Shown here: piece after piece, positions 19,697 through 28,988 of the stretch
How positions within the stretch are numbered: position 1 is the first letter of the stretch
Layout of the letters: the number at the start of each line of letters is the position of its first letter
NCBI GenBank assembly: GCA_001769295.1
Contig: MEOR01000038.1
Coordinates: forward strand, 3,048-36,755
DNA from: Bacteroidetes bacterium GWF2_49_14
GTDB taxonomy: Bacteria; Bacteroidota; Bacteroidia; Bacteroidales; UBA12481
Direction of reading: 5' to 3'
DNA length: 33,708 bases
Position numbers and translations under genes: made by a program
The notes under the pieces: model-generated
Seen by the model: only the letters and a program-made list of their open reading frames with translations
Database searches by the model: none
What the model was told of the DNA's origin: nothing

Positions 19697-20839
19697 TTAC
19701 TCCGTGAGTAAAGATCTGGAAATGACTATTTTTTGTATCTCTGAGGTTCCTTCGTAGATCTGGGTAAGCTTGGCCTCGCGCATCAATCTTTCCACGTGAT
19801 AATCGGCCACGTAACCATAGCCGCCATGTATCTGGACCGCTTCGGTGGTCACCTCCATGGCCGAATCGGCGGCATACTGTTTGGCCATTGCGCTGGCGAT
19901 ACCGTAATTCTGGTTCTGATCCTTAAGCCAGGCTGCTTTCAGGCAGAAGTAGCGGGCAGCCTCAATCTTCACGGCCATATCAGAGAGTTTAAATGCAACA
20001 GCCTGGTGCTGGCTGATCGGCTTGCCGAAAGCTTTTCGCTCCTTGGAATATTGCAGTGCCCTTTCGAATGCCCCGGATGCGATACCCAGCGCCTGTGAGG
20101 CGATCCCGATGCGACCGCCGTCGAGGGTGCGCATGGCAAACTTAAAGCCGAAACCGTCCTCGCCGATCCGGTTCTCCTTGGGCACCACCACATCGGTAAA
20201 CATCACCGAATGTGTATCGGAACTTCGCATCCCCATCTTCTCCTCATGCGGCCCCAGGGTGATTCCCGGGGTATACTTTTCTACAATCAGTGCATTGATT
20301 CCATGATGCCCCTTCTCCCGGTCGGTTTGTGCGATGACGAGGTATATAGAGGCGCAGTTTGCATTGGTGATCCAGTTTTTGGTGCCGTTCAGCAAATAAT
20401 GGTCGCCCATGTCCACGGCGGTGGTTCTTTGCGAAGTGGCATCTGAACCGGCTTCCGGCTCCGAAAGCAGGAAGGCTCCGAGCTTTTCGCCCCGGGCCAG
20501 GGGTTTTAGGTATTTCTGCTTCTGTTCTTCCGTGCCGTATATCTCCAGTCCCCAGCAAACCAATGAGTTGTTTACCGACATGATGACTCCTGCCGCAGCG
20601 TCCACCTTGCTGATCTCCTCCATGGCCAGAACATAGGAGATCGTATCCATCCCGCCTCCGTCATATTCAGGACTCACCATCATTCCCATGAAACCAAGCT
20701 CGGCCAGCGCCTTAACCTGCTGATCGGGGAAAATGGCATGTTTATCACGATAGTTGACTTCGGGCAGGAGCTCCCGGCGTGCAAAATCCCGGGCTGCATC
20801 CCGGATCATCAGTTGTTCTTCGGAGAATGTAAAGTCCAT
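19697..20839 (-). CDS. Acyl-CoA dehydrogenase (short-chain/butyryl-CoA type)
   Basis: 380 aa; [68 protein letters not shown]. Confidence 0.95.
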   Translation of the reverse strand: MDFTFSEEQLMIRDAARDFARRELLPEVNYRDKHAIFPDQQVKALAELGFMGMMVSPEYDGGGMDTISYVLAMEEISKVDAAAGVIMSVNNSLVCWGLEIYGTEEQKQKYLKPLARGEKLGAFLLSEPEAGSDATSQRTTAVDMGDHYLLNGTKNWITNANCASIYLVIAQTDREKGHHGINALIVEKYTPGITLGPHEEKMGMRSSDTHSVMFTDVVVPKENRIGEDGFGFKFAMRTLDGGRIGIASQALGIASGAFERALQYSKERKAFGKPISQHQAVAFKLSDMAVKIEAARYFCLKAAWLKDQNQNYGIASAMAKQYAADSAMEVTTEAVQIHGGYGYVADYHVERLMREAKLTQIYEGTSEIQKIVISRSLLTE

Positions 20840-20845
20840 GTTTTA

Positions 20846-22087
20846 TCAGGGTTTTTTATATAAGATAGCTACTACTGTTTTATCATCACCGCCCATATTT
20901 ACGGTTAATCCAAACGGACGATCTGAATGTATTCTGATTTGCGAATCACCGGCGCGGCCGGTAAGCTGTTCCCAGATGGTGACTGCCTGGTGTACTCCGG
21001 TGGCACCCGTTGGATGTCCCCATCCGATCAGTCCGCCGGTGGTGTTGAACGGAATCCTGCCCATCCGGGATGTGTGCCCGGCCAAGATAAACTCGCCTCC
21101 ATGCCCGGGCTTCGCCAGTCCCATGGCCTCAATGGCCAGTACGGCGGCGATTGTAAAGCAGTCGTGCGTTTCAACCGTTCCAACCTGGTCAATTGTGATT
21201 CCTGCTCGCTCAAGGACTTGTCTGACTGCCTCTTTTATGGTGGATACGACGGTCAGGTCAGCCGGCGGTTTCGTAATGTCCTCCTCAACCTGGGCCCAGG
21301 CAACCACTTCAACGGCCTGTTCCCGGGGGATCCCCGCCCGTTTCAGTCCCTCTTCGGATAAAATGGCAATAGCAGATGCGCCATCTGATACTTTCGAACA
21401 GTCGAATACATTCAGGTGATCCACAAAGGAGCGGCCATCAGGCTCGCTCAATCCAAGGGCATCGAGATCGCCGGTGCTATTGTGGTATTCCTGAGCGGTC
21501 GGGCACAGCCGTGCGTTCTCGATCATATTCCTGAACCAGCGCGCCATGCCCTGCCGTGCCGTTTCCCTGCCATACCGGTCAAAATAGGCCCCGGCCCGGT
21601 TGCTGAACTGCCCCGGGAAAAAATAGGCATGACCCGCTTTCCGGTCGGGATACCACCCGGCGCCCGCTAAAATATCGGCCCCATAAATGGCTTTCACGGA
21701 ATTCTGAACCTCAACGCCCAGGGCAAGCACCACCTCGGCCGACTCGGCGAGGACTGCACGTATCCCCGCAGTCAGCGCCAGTCCACCCGAGGCACATGCG
21801 CCTTCTACACGGGTAGCCGGCTTATACCGGAGTGCCTCGTCAATCATCGGGATAAATCCGCCCAGATGAGCCTGGCGGTTGAACCGCGAGGCCATGAAGT
21901 TGCCGATCACGCATTCGTCCACAGTAACGGCACCGCCTATTTGAGCCAGTGTCCCATTCCCGGCTTCCTTTATGTAAAGTTCCAGGCCCGGCCTCACTTT
22001 TTTGGGATTAAACTCTTTCCGGCCTGTTCCCAGCGAGATCGTGTTGTATCCGCCGGTCATATAAACTTTTCGTCTCAGATTACTCAT
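20846..22087 (-). CDS. SCP2/SCP-x-type thiolase
   Basis: 413 aa; nucleophile region VEGACASGGLAL, VETHDCFTIAAVLAIEAMGL, NTTGGLIGWGHPTGATGVHQAVTIWEQL. Confidence 0.88.
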   Translation of the reverse strand: MSNLRRKVYMTGGYNTISLGTGRKEFNPKKVRPGLELYIKEAGNGTLAQIGGAVTVDECVIGNFMASRFNRQAHLGGFIPMIDEALRYKPATRVEGACASGGLALTAGIRAVLAESAEVVLALGVEVQNSVKAIYGADILAGAGWYPDRKAGHAYFFPGQFSNRAGAYFDRYGRETARQGMARWFRNMIENARLCPTAQEYHNSTGDLDALGLSEPDGRSFVDHLNVFDCSKVSDGASAIAILSEEGLKRAGIPREQAVEVVAWAQVEEDITKPPADLTVVSTIKEAVRQVLERAGITIDQVGTVETHDCFTIAAVLAIEAMGLAKPGHGGEFILAGHTSRMGRIPFNTTGGLIGWGHPTGATGVHQAVTIWEQLTGRAGDSQIRIHSDRPFGLTVNMGGDDKTVVAILYKKP

Positions 22088-22093
22088 GTCAGG

Positions 22094-23419
22094 CTAATTG
22101 AAATATTCATTAATCGGACCGTATGCATGGAAAAATCCGGTCTTTAAAACAGTATTCACATCATCGGCCGATTGAGCCACACCGCTATTGACCAGCAGCT
22201 CGCCAATGAGGCGCGACTGCCTGCCGTAAGCCGACGCAAGCCTGGCGCCATGAGAATCCATGCCCTTCAGGCGGGCAAAAAAAGCGGAGAGTTTTTCAGC
22301 CTTGTCGGGTGCGAAATTTACTTCCTTCCAGGTCAGGCCGGGCAGTTCGCCGATCAATGCCTTTACCGCTTCATCCAGCGGTGCAGTTGACTCATAAACT
22401 CCGGTTACGGGATTCACGATGGCAACCGGCCTCCCTTTTTCATATTTAAAGAAACCGTCTTTCTGTGACCCATCGGAGAATTGACCGCCCCGTACCCCTT
22501 TCTCAAGAAGGGCATCCAGGAACGGACTGTGAAGATCCTCATCAGGAAGGAACGGATTCATCACCTGCATGATATAGATAACCACATCAACACCCACATA
22601 ATCAATTAGCTGGAAGATACCCATAGGCCTGAGCAGAAACTCCTGGCTCACTCGGTTGACGAACCAGATTGCCTGCTGCAGCGGCATGGTTTCAGCCATT
22701 TTCTCAGCTGTTTGGATCGCCCAGAGGGCATCCCGCATGAAATGGCCATTACCGATAAACCCGGCATGATCATTTGACGGGACCACCACTTTCCTCAGGT
22801 TTTTGGCATACATCCGGGCAAACTCAACAAGTTCCGGAAGCGTGTTTTTTCCGGGGATCAGTTCAACCAGCTTCTGAACGGCAGGTGGATTGTAAAAATG
22901 AAACCCGATAACTGCGCCATTCAGTCCGGCCTGTTCATCGAGACGGCTGATCGGAATGGAGGAGGTATTGGTAAAAAACCAGGTCTTCCCGCCACCCTGC
23001 TGTGCGATCTCGCTCAGCACCGGCACTTTTACGGATGGGTCTTCCTTGATGGCCTCAAAAACCATCGTGGATCCCCAGGCATCGGAAAGATGCGTGGAAG
23101 TACTCACCAAACCGAGAACATCTTCCACATAGGCTGATATTATGTCGCCGTTCTCAACCAGGTCAGGCCGGTCGGCATACACTCTCCTAAGCCATACCAT
23201 CTTCTTCTCGGCGGCCTTCAGCACCTGGGAACGCAGGTACCTGATCAGGCCGCGGAGCCCCTCCGGAGAGAGGTCAATGGCCCAGAGCTCCATTTTCTGC
23301 CCCTTGTTCTGAAGGAGCTGATCTGCCATCTCCATAGCCGTGAGCAGCAGGATGCCGCTCCCCATCTTACCGGCAGCTCCCAGTACGGAGACTTTCTGCA
23401 ATCGTTCGCAATAGTCCAT
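22094..23419 (-). CDS. 3-hydroxyacyl-CoA dehydrogenase family protein
   Basis: 441 aa; VSVLGAAGKMGSGI, FFTNTSSIPISRLDE, GFHFYNPPAVQKLVELIPG. Confidence 0.9.
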   Translation of the reverse strand: MDYCERLQKVSVLGAAGKMGSGILLLTAMEMADQLLQNKGQKMELWAIDLSPEGLRGLIRYLRSQVLKAAEKKMVWLRRVYADRPDLVENGDIISAYVEDVLGLVSTSTHLSDAWGSTMVFEAIKEDPSVKVPVLSEIAQQGGGKTWFFTNTSSIPISRLDEQAGLNGAVIGFHFYNPPAVQKLVELIPGKNTLPELVEFARMYAKNLRKVVVPSNDHAGFIGNGHFMRDALWAIQTAEKMAETMPLQQAIWFVNRVSQEFLLRPMGIFQLIDYVGVDVVIYIMQVMNPFLPDEDLHSPFLDALLEKGVRGGQFSDGSQKDGFFKYEKGRPVAIVNPVTGVYESTAPLDEAVKALIGELPGLTWKEVNFAPDKAEKLSAFFARLKGMDSHGARLASAYGRQSRLIGELLVNSGVAQSADDVNTVLKTGFFHAYGPINEYFN

Positions 23420-23450
23420 GTATGATTCTTATTTTGTTTTCATTTCCAGG

Positions 23451-24230
23451 TCAGAATTGACTCTCCCAGCTGGGCTTCCGCTTTTCAAGAAAAGCCTTCA
23501 TTCCTTCAATACCTTCATCCTCAAATAGTTCTGCAAATGCGTCCTTCTCCATGTCGAGAGCCTTCTGGAATTCCATGTCGATACCCTTCCGGAGCAGGTA
23601 TTTGGCAGCCTTGATGGCTTTGGGACCGCGTGATGCCAGCTTTCCGGCCAGCTCCAGAACATCGGCCATCAGTTTATCCGGTTCCGAAACCGACGAAACC
23701 AGGCCAACGCGTTTGGCTTCGGCCGCATCGAAGCTCTGTCCCGATAAAATCCATCGTAGGGCATTCCCGAGTCCGATAAGCCTTGATAACCGCTGCGTTC
23801 CGGCATAGCCCGGCACCAGTCCGAGATTCACTTCCGGCTGTCCGAAAAGGGCCTTTTCGGAGGCAATCCGGATATCGCAGGCCATAGCCAGCTCACATCC
23901 TCCACCCAGCGCATACCCGTTGACGGCAGCGATTACCGGGATATGGAGCTCTTCGATCATGAGGAAAGTCTGCTGGCCTTTCTCCGAGAACCGCCGTGCC
24001 CCTTCCGGACCCAGTTTCGACATCTCGGCAATGTCGGCGCCGGCAGCAAAGGCTTTTCCTTCGCCGGTAATCACGAGAACCCGGAACGGTTCATCGGTAA
24101 TAATATAATCGAGATAGTCGATCAGCTCGGAGAAAAAATCGGAATTCAGGGCGTTGAGAGATTCAGGACGACTGATGGTGAGTACCTCCACCTGCCCGAA
24201 CCGTTGGGTTTTCAATATTTTATAAGCCAT
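23451..24230 (-). CDS. Enoyl-CoA hydratase/3-hydroxybutyryl-CoA dehydratase (crotonase)
   Basis: 259 aa; AFAAGADIAEM, AVNGYALGGGCELAMACDIRIASEKALFGQPEVNLGLVPGYAGTQRL. Confidence 0.95.
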   Translation of the reverse strand: MAYKILKTQRFGQVEVLTISRPESLNALNSDFFSELIDYLDYIITDEPFRVLVITGEGKAFAAGADIAEMSKLGPEGARRFSEKGQQTFLMIEELHIPVIAAVNGYALGGGCELAMACDIRIASEKALFGQPEVNLGLVPGYAGTQRLSRLIGLGNALRWILSGQSFDAAEAKRVGLVSSVSEPDKLMADVLELAGKLASRGPKAIKAAKYLLRKGIDMEFQKALDMEKDAFAELFEDEGIEGMKAFLEKRKPSWESQF

Positions 24231-24313
24231 AATCAGGGTAATTAGGTTAGCAATTCAACCGGTGTTGTTGGTTGTAATTTAACACAATTATTGAAACCCC
24301 GCAAACAGGTACT

Positions 24314-26773
24314 TTATTTTGTCCGGATCATCTTGAACTGATCCCTGCGATGGCCTACTTTAATGCGGCAGATGTATATTCCCGTACCCGCATCTTGTCC
24401 GGGGCCGTTGGTTCCGGGCCATGTAACCTGATATTCAGAAGCATCCAGCTCAGTATCAACAAGGGTGGTAACCCGTCGTCCGGCAAGGTCGAAAATCTCC
24501 AGCAGGACCGCGGATTTCGCAGGGACCATAAAGGTTATCTGGGTTTGGCCGGCAAAGGGATTCGGAAAATTCTGGGGCAAAATATCGACGGAATCGGGAT
24601 TAACGGTGGAGACGAAAACCGATCCCGAGCCGGTAAGGTTATACTTATCACGGACCCTTACCCGGATCTCATACGTAGTTTTGGCCTCCATCGGCCTGCA
24701 GAAGAGCCACCCGGTGGCATCGAGCTTGGTTTCTTCAGGCAGGCGGGCCGGACTGAAGAGTATCGAGTTGATTTTTTCATCCTGATCGCTCAGGCTGGTT
24801 TGCTTGAACAGGCGATTGTCACCGTTGGAAACCCCTAATGAGTAGGTACTTTGCCCGGTGTGCAGAAACTCCGTGTTATCGTAGAAAAACCGGATTCTCC
24901 CGTCCCTGTTGAGGATGCAGGCGATCTTCACCGGCTTTGGCCCCTCGTTGGTTGGAGCAATGGCTTTCCAGGTAATCTGGGCGGAACTGTCCGACTGTTC
25001 ATACCAGATCTGATTATCTTCCATGTAGTAGTCAAGCGGCTTACCGAATGCCACAATCTTCTTTCTCGAGCGAAGAACCAGGGTGGTATCCACAACATAC
25101 GGATAATCACGCTCTTTCGGATCAAAAAGTATTTCCGCTTCTGTCGTTACAATCACATACCGGTATTTTTCACCATAGAAATCAAAATCAAAGGGAAGCC
25201 TGACTTTCGTTTCCAGTTCTCCGGCCCCCGCATTGAACAGGAGCGTTCCTTCAGCATCCGGAAAAGGCTGAACCGAAAACCTTTCATCATAATCGTAAAC
25301 CAGTTCCCAGCGGTAAGGGGATGCCGCACCGGTGGCCTCCAACTGAACCGATACATAATCACCGGTCTTTGCAAACTGGCGGGGTACGCGGGTCACCTCA
25401 ACCCGGTTGAATTCAGCCTTTCGGATTAACCCGACCAGGGTTCTGGAATTGTTGATGATAGGAACTTGTAAACCTTCCAGCAAAACAGAATCCTTGCCAT
25501 TGAAAAAATTATAGACCCCAAAGGAATAGATCGTTCCGGTTCCAAGGTCGGAACCATCCTTTTCATCCACAATCAGGAAGAATTTCACAGGGGCTCCCCT
25601 GCGGATAAACGAGGTAAGCGGGGTGATATCGAGCCCGAGCTCAAAATGCCTGTCGGGCCGGTCGTCATCGGCCAGCGCATTGACACCCTGGAAATTGAAC
25701 ATGGGGAACTCCAGAATCTGTTCAGGCTCCGTTGCTTCCGGATCATTGGCCACCCCGGCCATGATCCGGATCATGCCGCGGCGGGTGTGGCTCAGTTCAG
25801 CCCGCAGGGTAAGGATCGGCTGGTAACTCTTGACGGCCTCCACGATGTGAACCGATTTGTTCCAGATCCCGCCCTCGAAACCGAACCGGCCGAACAGGTG
25901 GTACGGAAGGTAAGCCATACCGTTGCGACCCCACCCTACACCCCAGCTATTGTAAATAATAAAAGCCCCCACCTCAAAATCATTCACGTCAACCACCCGG
26001 TCTCCATCCACATCTATATCATTGGTATATAATCCATCGCCGTTCCTGTCGAACCTGATATTGTCGTTATACCCGACAATGGTCAGTGCATGGCCCACCG
26101 CTGTGCCGAAAGTTGTCATGTATGGAGCCCCGGGATCTGAAGATTCGTCAGGAAGAAAGTTGTAGTGCATCCCCCCTGAGGCAATCTGAAAATTTGCCAA
26201 TCCGCCGAATTTGGATCCGTCGAAATGGTCATACAGGTACTTTTTCATCATCTGGATTCCTTCGGCGTCACCCAGGTAAAGTGAATAATTGCTGATCACG
26301 CGGTTTTGCATGCCGCGGTAATATTTTTCGTAGCCCGACATCCATCCGGCATAATCGTTAACGTAGGGAAAGTCGACCACGCTGGGGCAACCGTTGGCCT
26401 TGATGATCTCCCAGGAGTCGAAATAGCTGACTCCCATCCCGTTGGAACTGTTGTTCAGAAAATTCCAGGGATAAAGCGGCGGGTACCGGTTTTCGGGGTA
26501 ATCCCCGCTAAGATCCCGGAGGCGGTTCATCTCATAGGTAAAAAGGTATCCGATGGAACTGGCCTGGTTGCAGCTCGAGCCGTACTGATTGAAAACCGGC
26601 GGAAAATATTTGGATTTGGCGAGGTCGACTTTCGCCGGCAGGCTCTTTTCCGATTTCATCCGGAGCTCCTGTAAAACCGGGTACGGAGGGAAATTCTTTC
26701 CCTCCCTGGCTTCCTGCCCGCAAAGCAAAAGCCCAGCCAACAGCCCTGCAACCAAAAAGATACCCCTTCTCAT
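24314..26773 (-). CDS. Secreted C1 (papain-like) cysteine peptidase with T9SS type A sorting domain
   Basis: Signal peptide from internal Met at 26773 (MRRGIFLVAGLLAGLLLCGQ; the longest ORF starts at 26824). Catalytic-type VFNQYGSSCNQASS, VGHALTIVGYND, IYNSWGVGWGRNG; C-term LPQNFPNPFAGQTQITFMVP...LEIFDLAGRRVTTLVD...GIYICRIK. Confidence 0.88.
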   Translation of the reverse strand: MRRGIFLVAGLLAGLLLCGQEAREGKNFPPYPVLQELRMKSEKSLPAKVDLAKSKYFPPVFNQYGSSCNQASSIGYLFTYEMNRLRDLSGDYPENRYPPLYPWNFLNNSSNGMGVSYFDSWEIIKANGCPSVVDFPYVNDYAGWMSGYEKYYRGMQNRVISNYSLYLGDAEGIQMMKKYLYDHFDGSKFGGLANFQIASGGMHYNFLPDESSDPGAPYMTTFGTAVGHALTIVGYNDNIRFDRNGDGLYTNDIDVDGDRVVDVNDFEVGAFIIYNSWGVGWGRNGMAYLPYHLFGRFGFEGGIWNKSVHIVEAVKSYQPILTLRAELSHTRRGMIRIMAGVANDPEATEPEQILEFPMFNFQGVNALADDDRPDRHFELGLDITPLTSFIRRGAPVKFFLIVDEKDGSDLGTGTIYSFGVYNFFNGKDSVLLEGLQVPIINNSRTLVGLIRKAEFNRVEVTRVPRQFAKTGDYVSVQLEATGAASPYRWELVYDYDERFSVQPFPDAEGTLLFNAGAGELETKVRLPFDFDFYGEKYRYVIVTTEAEILFDPKERDYPYVVDTTLVLRSRKKIVAFGKPLDYYMEDNQIWYEQSDSSAQITWKAIAPTNEGPKPVKIACILNRDGRIRFFYDNTEFLHTGQSTYSLGVSNGDNRLFKQTSLSDQDEKINSILFSPARLPEETKLDATGWLFCRPMEAKTTYEIRVRVRDKYNLTGSGSVFVSTVNPDSVDILPQNFPNPFAGQTQITFMVPAKSAVLLEIFDLAGRRVTTLVDTELDASEYQVTWPGTNGPGQDAGTGIYICRIKVGHRRDQFKMIRTK

Positions 26774-26905
26774 CTGCCAGATTTTTTGGAAAAATACACA
26801 GTAATTCTGAAAAACACGCTGCAACTGTGAAATGATAACCCCCGGTGGGCAAACAATAGAATCGGGATTATCGGGCGAAAAGTCAGGCAGGAATATTTTT
26901 TTGTA

Positions 26906-26954
26906 TTACGATTTAGATTACGTAATTTTACTCATTCGAATGAGTAAATCGTAA
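26906..26954. promoter_or_regulatory. Nested palindromes upstream of the DUF4143 ATPase gene
   Basis: 22-bp perfect palindrome TTTACTCATTCGAATGAGTAAA at 26927-26948; ATTACGTAAT palindrome at 26917-26926; outer inverted repeat TTACGATTTA (26906-26915)/TAAATCGTAA (26945-26954). Confidence 0.85.
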
Positions 26955-26957
26955 ATT

Positions 26958-28142
26958 ATGTACCAAAGACCTTTATTTCAGGTTGTTAAATCCAGGATTC
27001 TCGAACCGAGAAGGTTTATTCAGGTTTTAGCAGGTCCGCGGCAAGTTGGGAAAACAACTTTGGTCACCCAGGTCATGAATGACCTGCCTTTTCCCGCCCA
27101 TTACGCCACGGCTGATGGCTTGGCAGCTGCAGGTCAGGTATGGATCCGTGAACAATGGGATATTGCAAGAATCAGGAAAAAGCAGAATCAATCCACCGAT
27201 TTTCTATTAATCCTGGATGAAATTCAAAAAGTTGATAACTGGAGCGAAACGGTTAAAAGGGAATGGGATGCGGATTCACTGACGGGTGATCCAATAAAAA
27301 TCATATTATCAGGATCTTCCAGGCTATTATTGCAGCAAGGATTATCGGAATCCCTAACTGGCCGGTTCGAGATGATCCACCCGGGTCATTGGTCCTTTCG
27401 TGAAATGCACGAGGCATTTGGCATGGATCTGAATCAGTTTATCTGGCTAGGCGGGTATCCGGGTTCGGCAGGAATCATGGAGAAGGAAGGCAGATGGAAA
27501 CAGTATATCTCTGATTCAATCATCGAAACCAGTATTTCCAAAGACATCCTGATGCTGACCCGTGTAGAAAAGCCTGCGTTGCTTCGTCGCTTATTTGAAC
27601 TTGGATGTCTGTACTCAGGCCAGATTTTCTCTTACACCAAAATGCTGGGTCAATTGATTAATGCCGGTAACACTACAACCCTTGCACATTACCTGGAACT
27701 TCTGAGCCAGGCCGGATTGCTGACAGGTATTGAGAAATACGCTTCGAATGAATTGACAAAGCGGTCATCCAGTCCGAAATTCCAGGTTTTTAATACCGCC
27801 CTGATTACCGCGCAACGTTACGAATCATTCAAGGATATCGTCAGCCAGCCAACCCTGTGGGGTCACCTGACGGAATCGGCAGTTGGCGCCCATCTTGTTA
27901 ACCATATTCTGACCGACAGAATCAGCGTGTTTTACTGGCGCGACCGGAATGACGAAGTTGATTTTATTATTCAGAAAGGTGAAAAGGTCATCGGATTGGA
28001 GGTTTCATCAGGAGAAAACCACAGCCGCAAAGGGATGGCGGCATTTCAAAAAAGATTTCAGCCCCATAGAATGATCCTGGTCGGAAAAACAGGAATCCTT
28101 GTCGAAGAATTCTTGCAAATTAACCCTGCTGATTTATTCTGA
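26958..28142 (+). CDS. AAA+ ATPase with DUF4143 C-terminal domain
   Basis: 394 aa; P-loop LAGPRQVGKTTLV, LILDEIQKVDNW, LSGSSRLLLQQGLSESLTGRFE, C-terminal VFYWRDRNDEVDFIIQKGEKVIGLEV. Confidence 0.92.
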   Translation: MYQRPLFQVVKSRILEPRRFIQVLAGPRQVGKTTLVTQVMNDLPFPAHYATADGLAAAGQVWIREQWDIARIRKKQNQSTDFLLILDEIQKVDNWSETVKREWDADSLTGDPIKIILSGSSRLLLQQGLSESLTGRFEMIHPGHWSFREMHEAFGMDLNQFIWLGGYPGSAGIMEKEGRWKQYISDSIIETSISKDILMLTRVEKPALLRRLFELGCLYSGQIFSYTKMLGQLINAGNTTTLAHYLELLSQAGLLTGIEKYASNELTKRSSSPKFQVFNTALITAQRYESFKDIVSQPTLWGHLTESAVGAHLVNHILTDRISVFYWRDRNDEVDFIIQKGEKVIGLEVSSGENHSRKGMAAFQKRFQPHRMILVGKTGILVEEFLQINPADLF

Positions 28143-28143
28143 A

Positions 28144-28260
28144 TCCCCTCTTTCCTCTCTCCTCTTTATTCTTTCTTCTTTAATCTTTCTTCTTTTATCT
28201 TTCTTTCGCCTTTCGCCTTTTCTCTTTCGCCTTTATCTCCCCCCTTTCTCCCCCCTTTTC
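28144..28260 (+). repeat. Polypyrimidine tract with TTTCGCC units (copy 1)
   Basis: About 117 nt almost entirely C/T, including ctttaatctttcttcttttatctttctttcgcctttcgcc. Confidence 0.85.
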
Positions 28261-28297
28261 ACACCCTGGAAAATTTCCTGAGTCACCAGACGGCCTC

Positions 28298-28305
28298 TAC
28301 CTTCG
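28298..28305 (+). promoter_or_regulatory. Candidate Bacteroidetes -7 element TACCTTCG
   Basis: 7 of 8 match to TAnnTTTG, about 40 nt upstream of the ATG at 28347; no clear -33 box. Confidence 0.4.
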
Positions 28306-28346
28306 CAGTAAACATTTCGAATCAGTAAATCATTAAATTTAGAGGT

Positions 28347-28988
28347 ATGAAAACAACAGTTAAATCGATCATCGGATCAGTCGCAATTCTGACCACTCTG
28401 GCTGTAAGCAGTTATGGGCAGAAAGCTTTAAAAGCCGAGTCCACAGTACAAATTGTAAAATCAGCCGGGATTGCCGATGCCAAGGATAAGAAAGGTCAAA
28501 TAACATTTGTTGATGGCATCAGAGTAAGTCCATCCACGCTATCTGTAGCACAGGAAAAGGTTAAAGAAGGCAAAACCTCATCCCAGGAAACCCTTTCCGT
28601 CCAAAGACACCGGCGGTTTCAGTTTGACGATGAATCCACTATAGCTGAAACAAAGATCAAAGCTACAGATGAGTTTAATACGCTATTGATCTCTATTGCA
28701 ACCGGCCTTGATAAAGGAACCATCATTGTTGACATCCTCGATCCCAAAGGAGTTAAGCAGGGTTCATACACTCTGGTTGCCGATGAGCCTACAGTTGTTG
28801 GGGGAAAGACGAAGTATAGCGGATCTGTCAACGGCCAGATACAAAAGCAATTTCGTTACCCTATGAAAGGAGAGTGGATTATCAGGGCAACTCCGACGAA
28901 TGCGAAAGGTTCCGTTAATATCATGATTGAACAGAAGTTCGTTCCCAATTTGGAATACTATGAAATGGGGCTCACCGAAAAGAGGTAA
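28347..28988 (+). CDS. Hypothetical secreted protein
   Basis: 213 aa; signal peptide MKTTVKSIIGSVAILTTLAVSSYGQ; stop overlaps the next ATG (TAATG). Confidence 0.75.
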   Translation: MKTTVKSIIGSVAILTTLAVSSYGQKALKAESTVQIVKSAGIADAKDKKGQITFVDGIRVSPSTLSVAQEKVKEGKTSSQETLSVQRHRRFQFDDESTIAETKIKATDEFNTLLISIATGLDKGTIIVDILDPKGVKQGSYTLVADEPTVVGGKTKYSGSVNGQIQKQFRYPMKGEWIIRATPTNAKGSVNIMIEQKFVPNLEYYEMGLTEKR

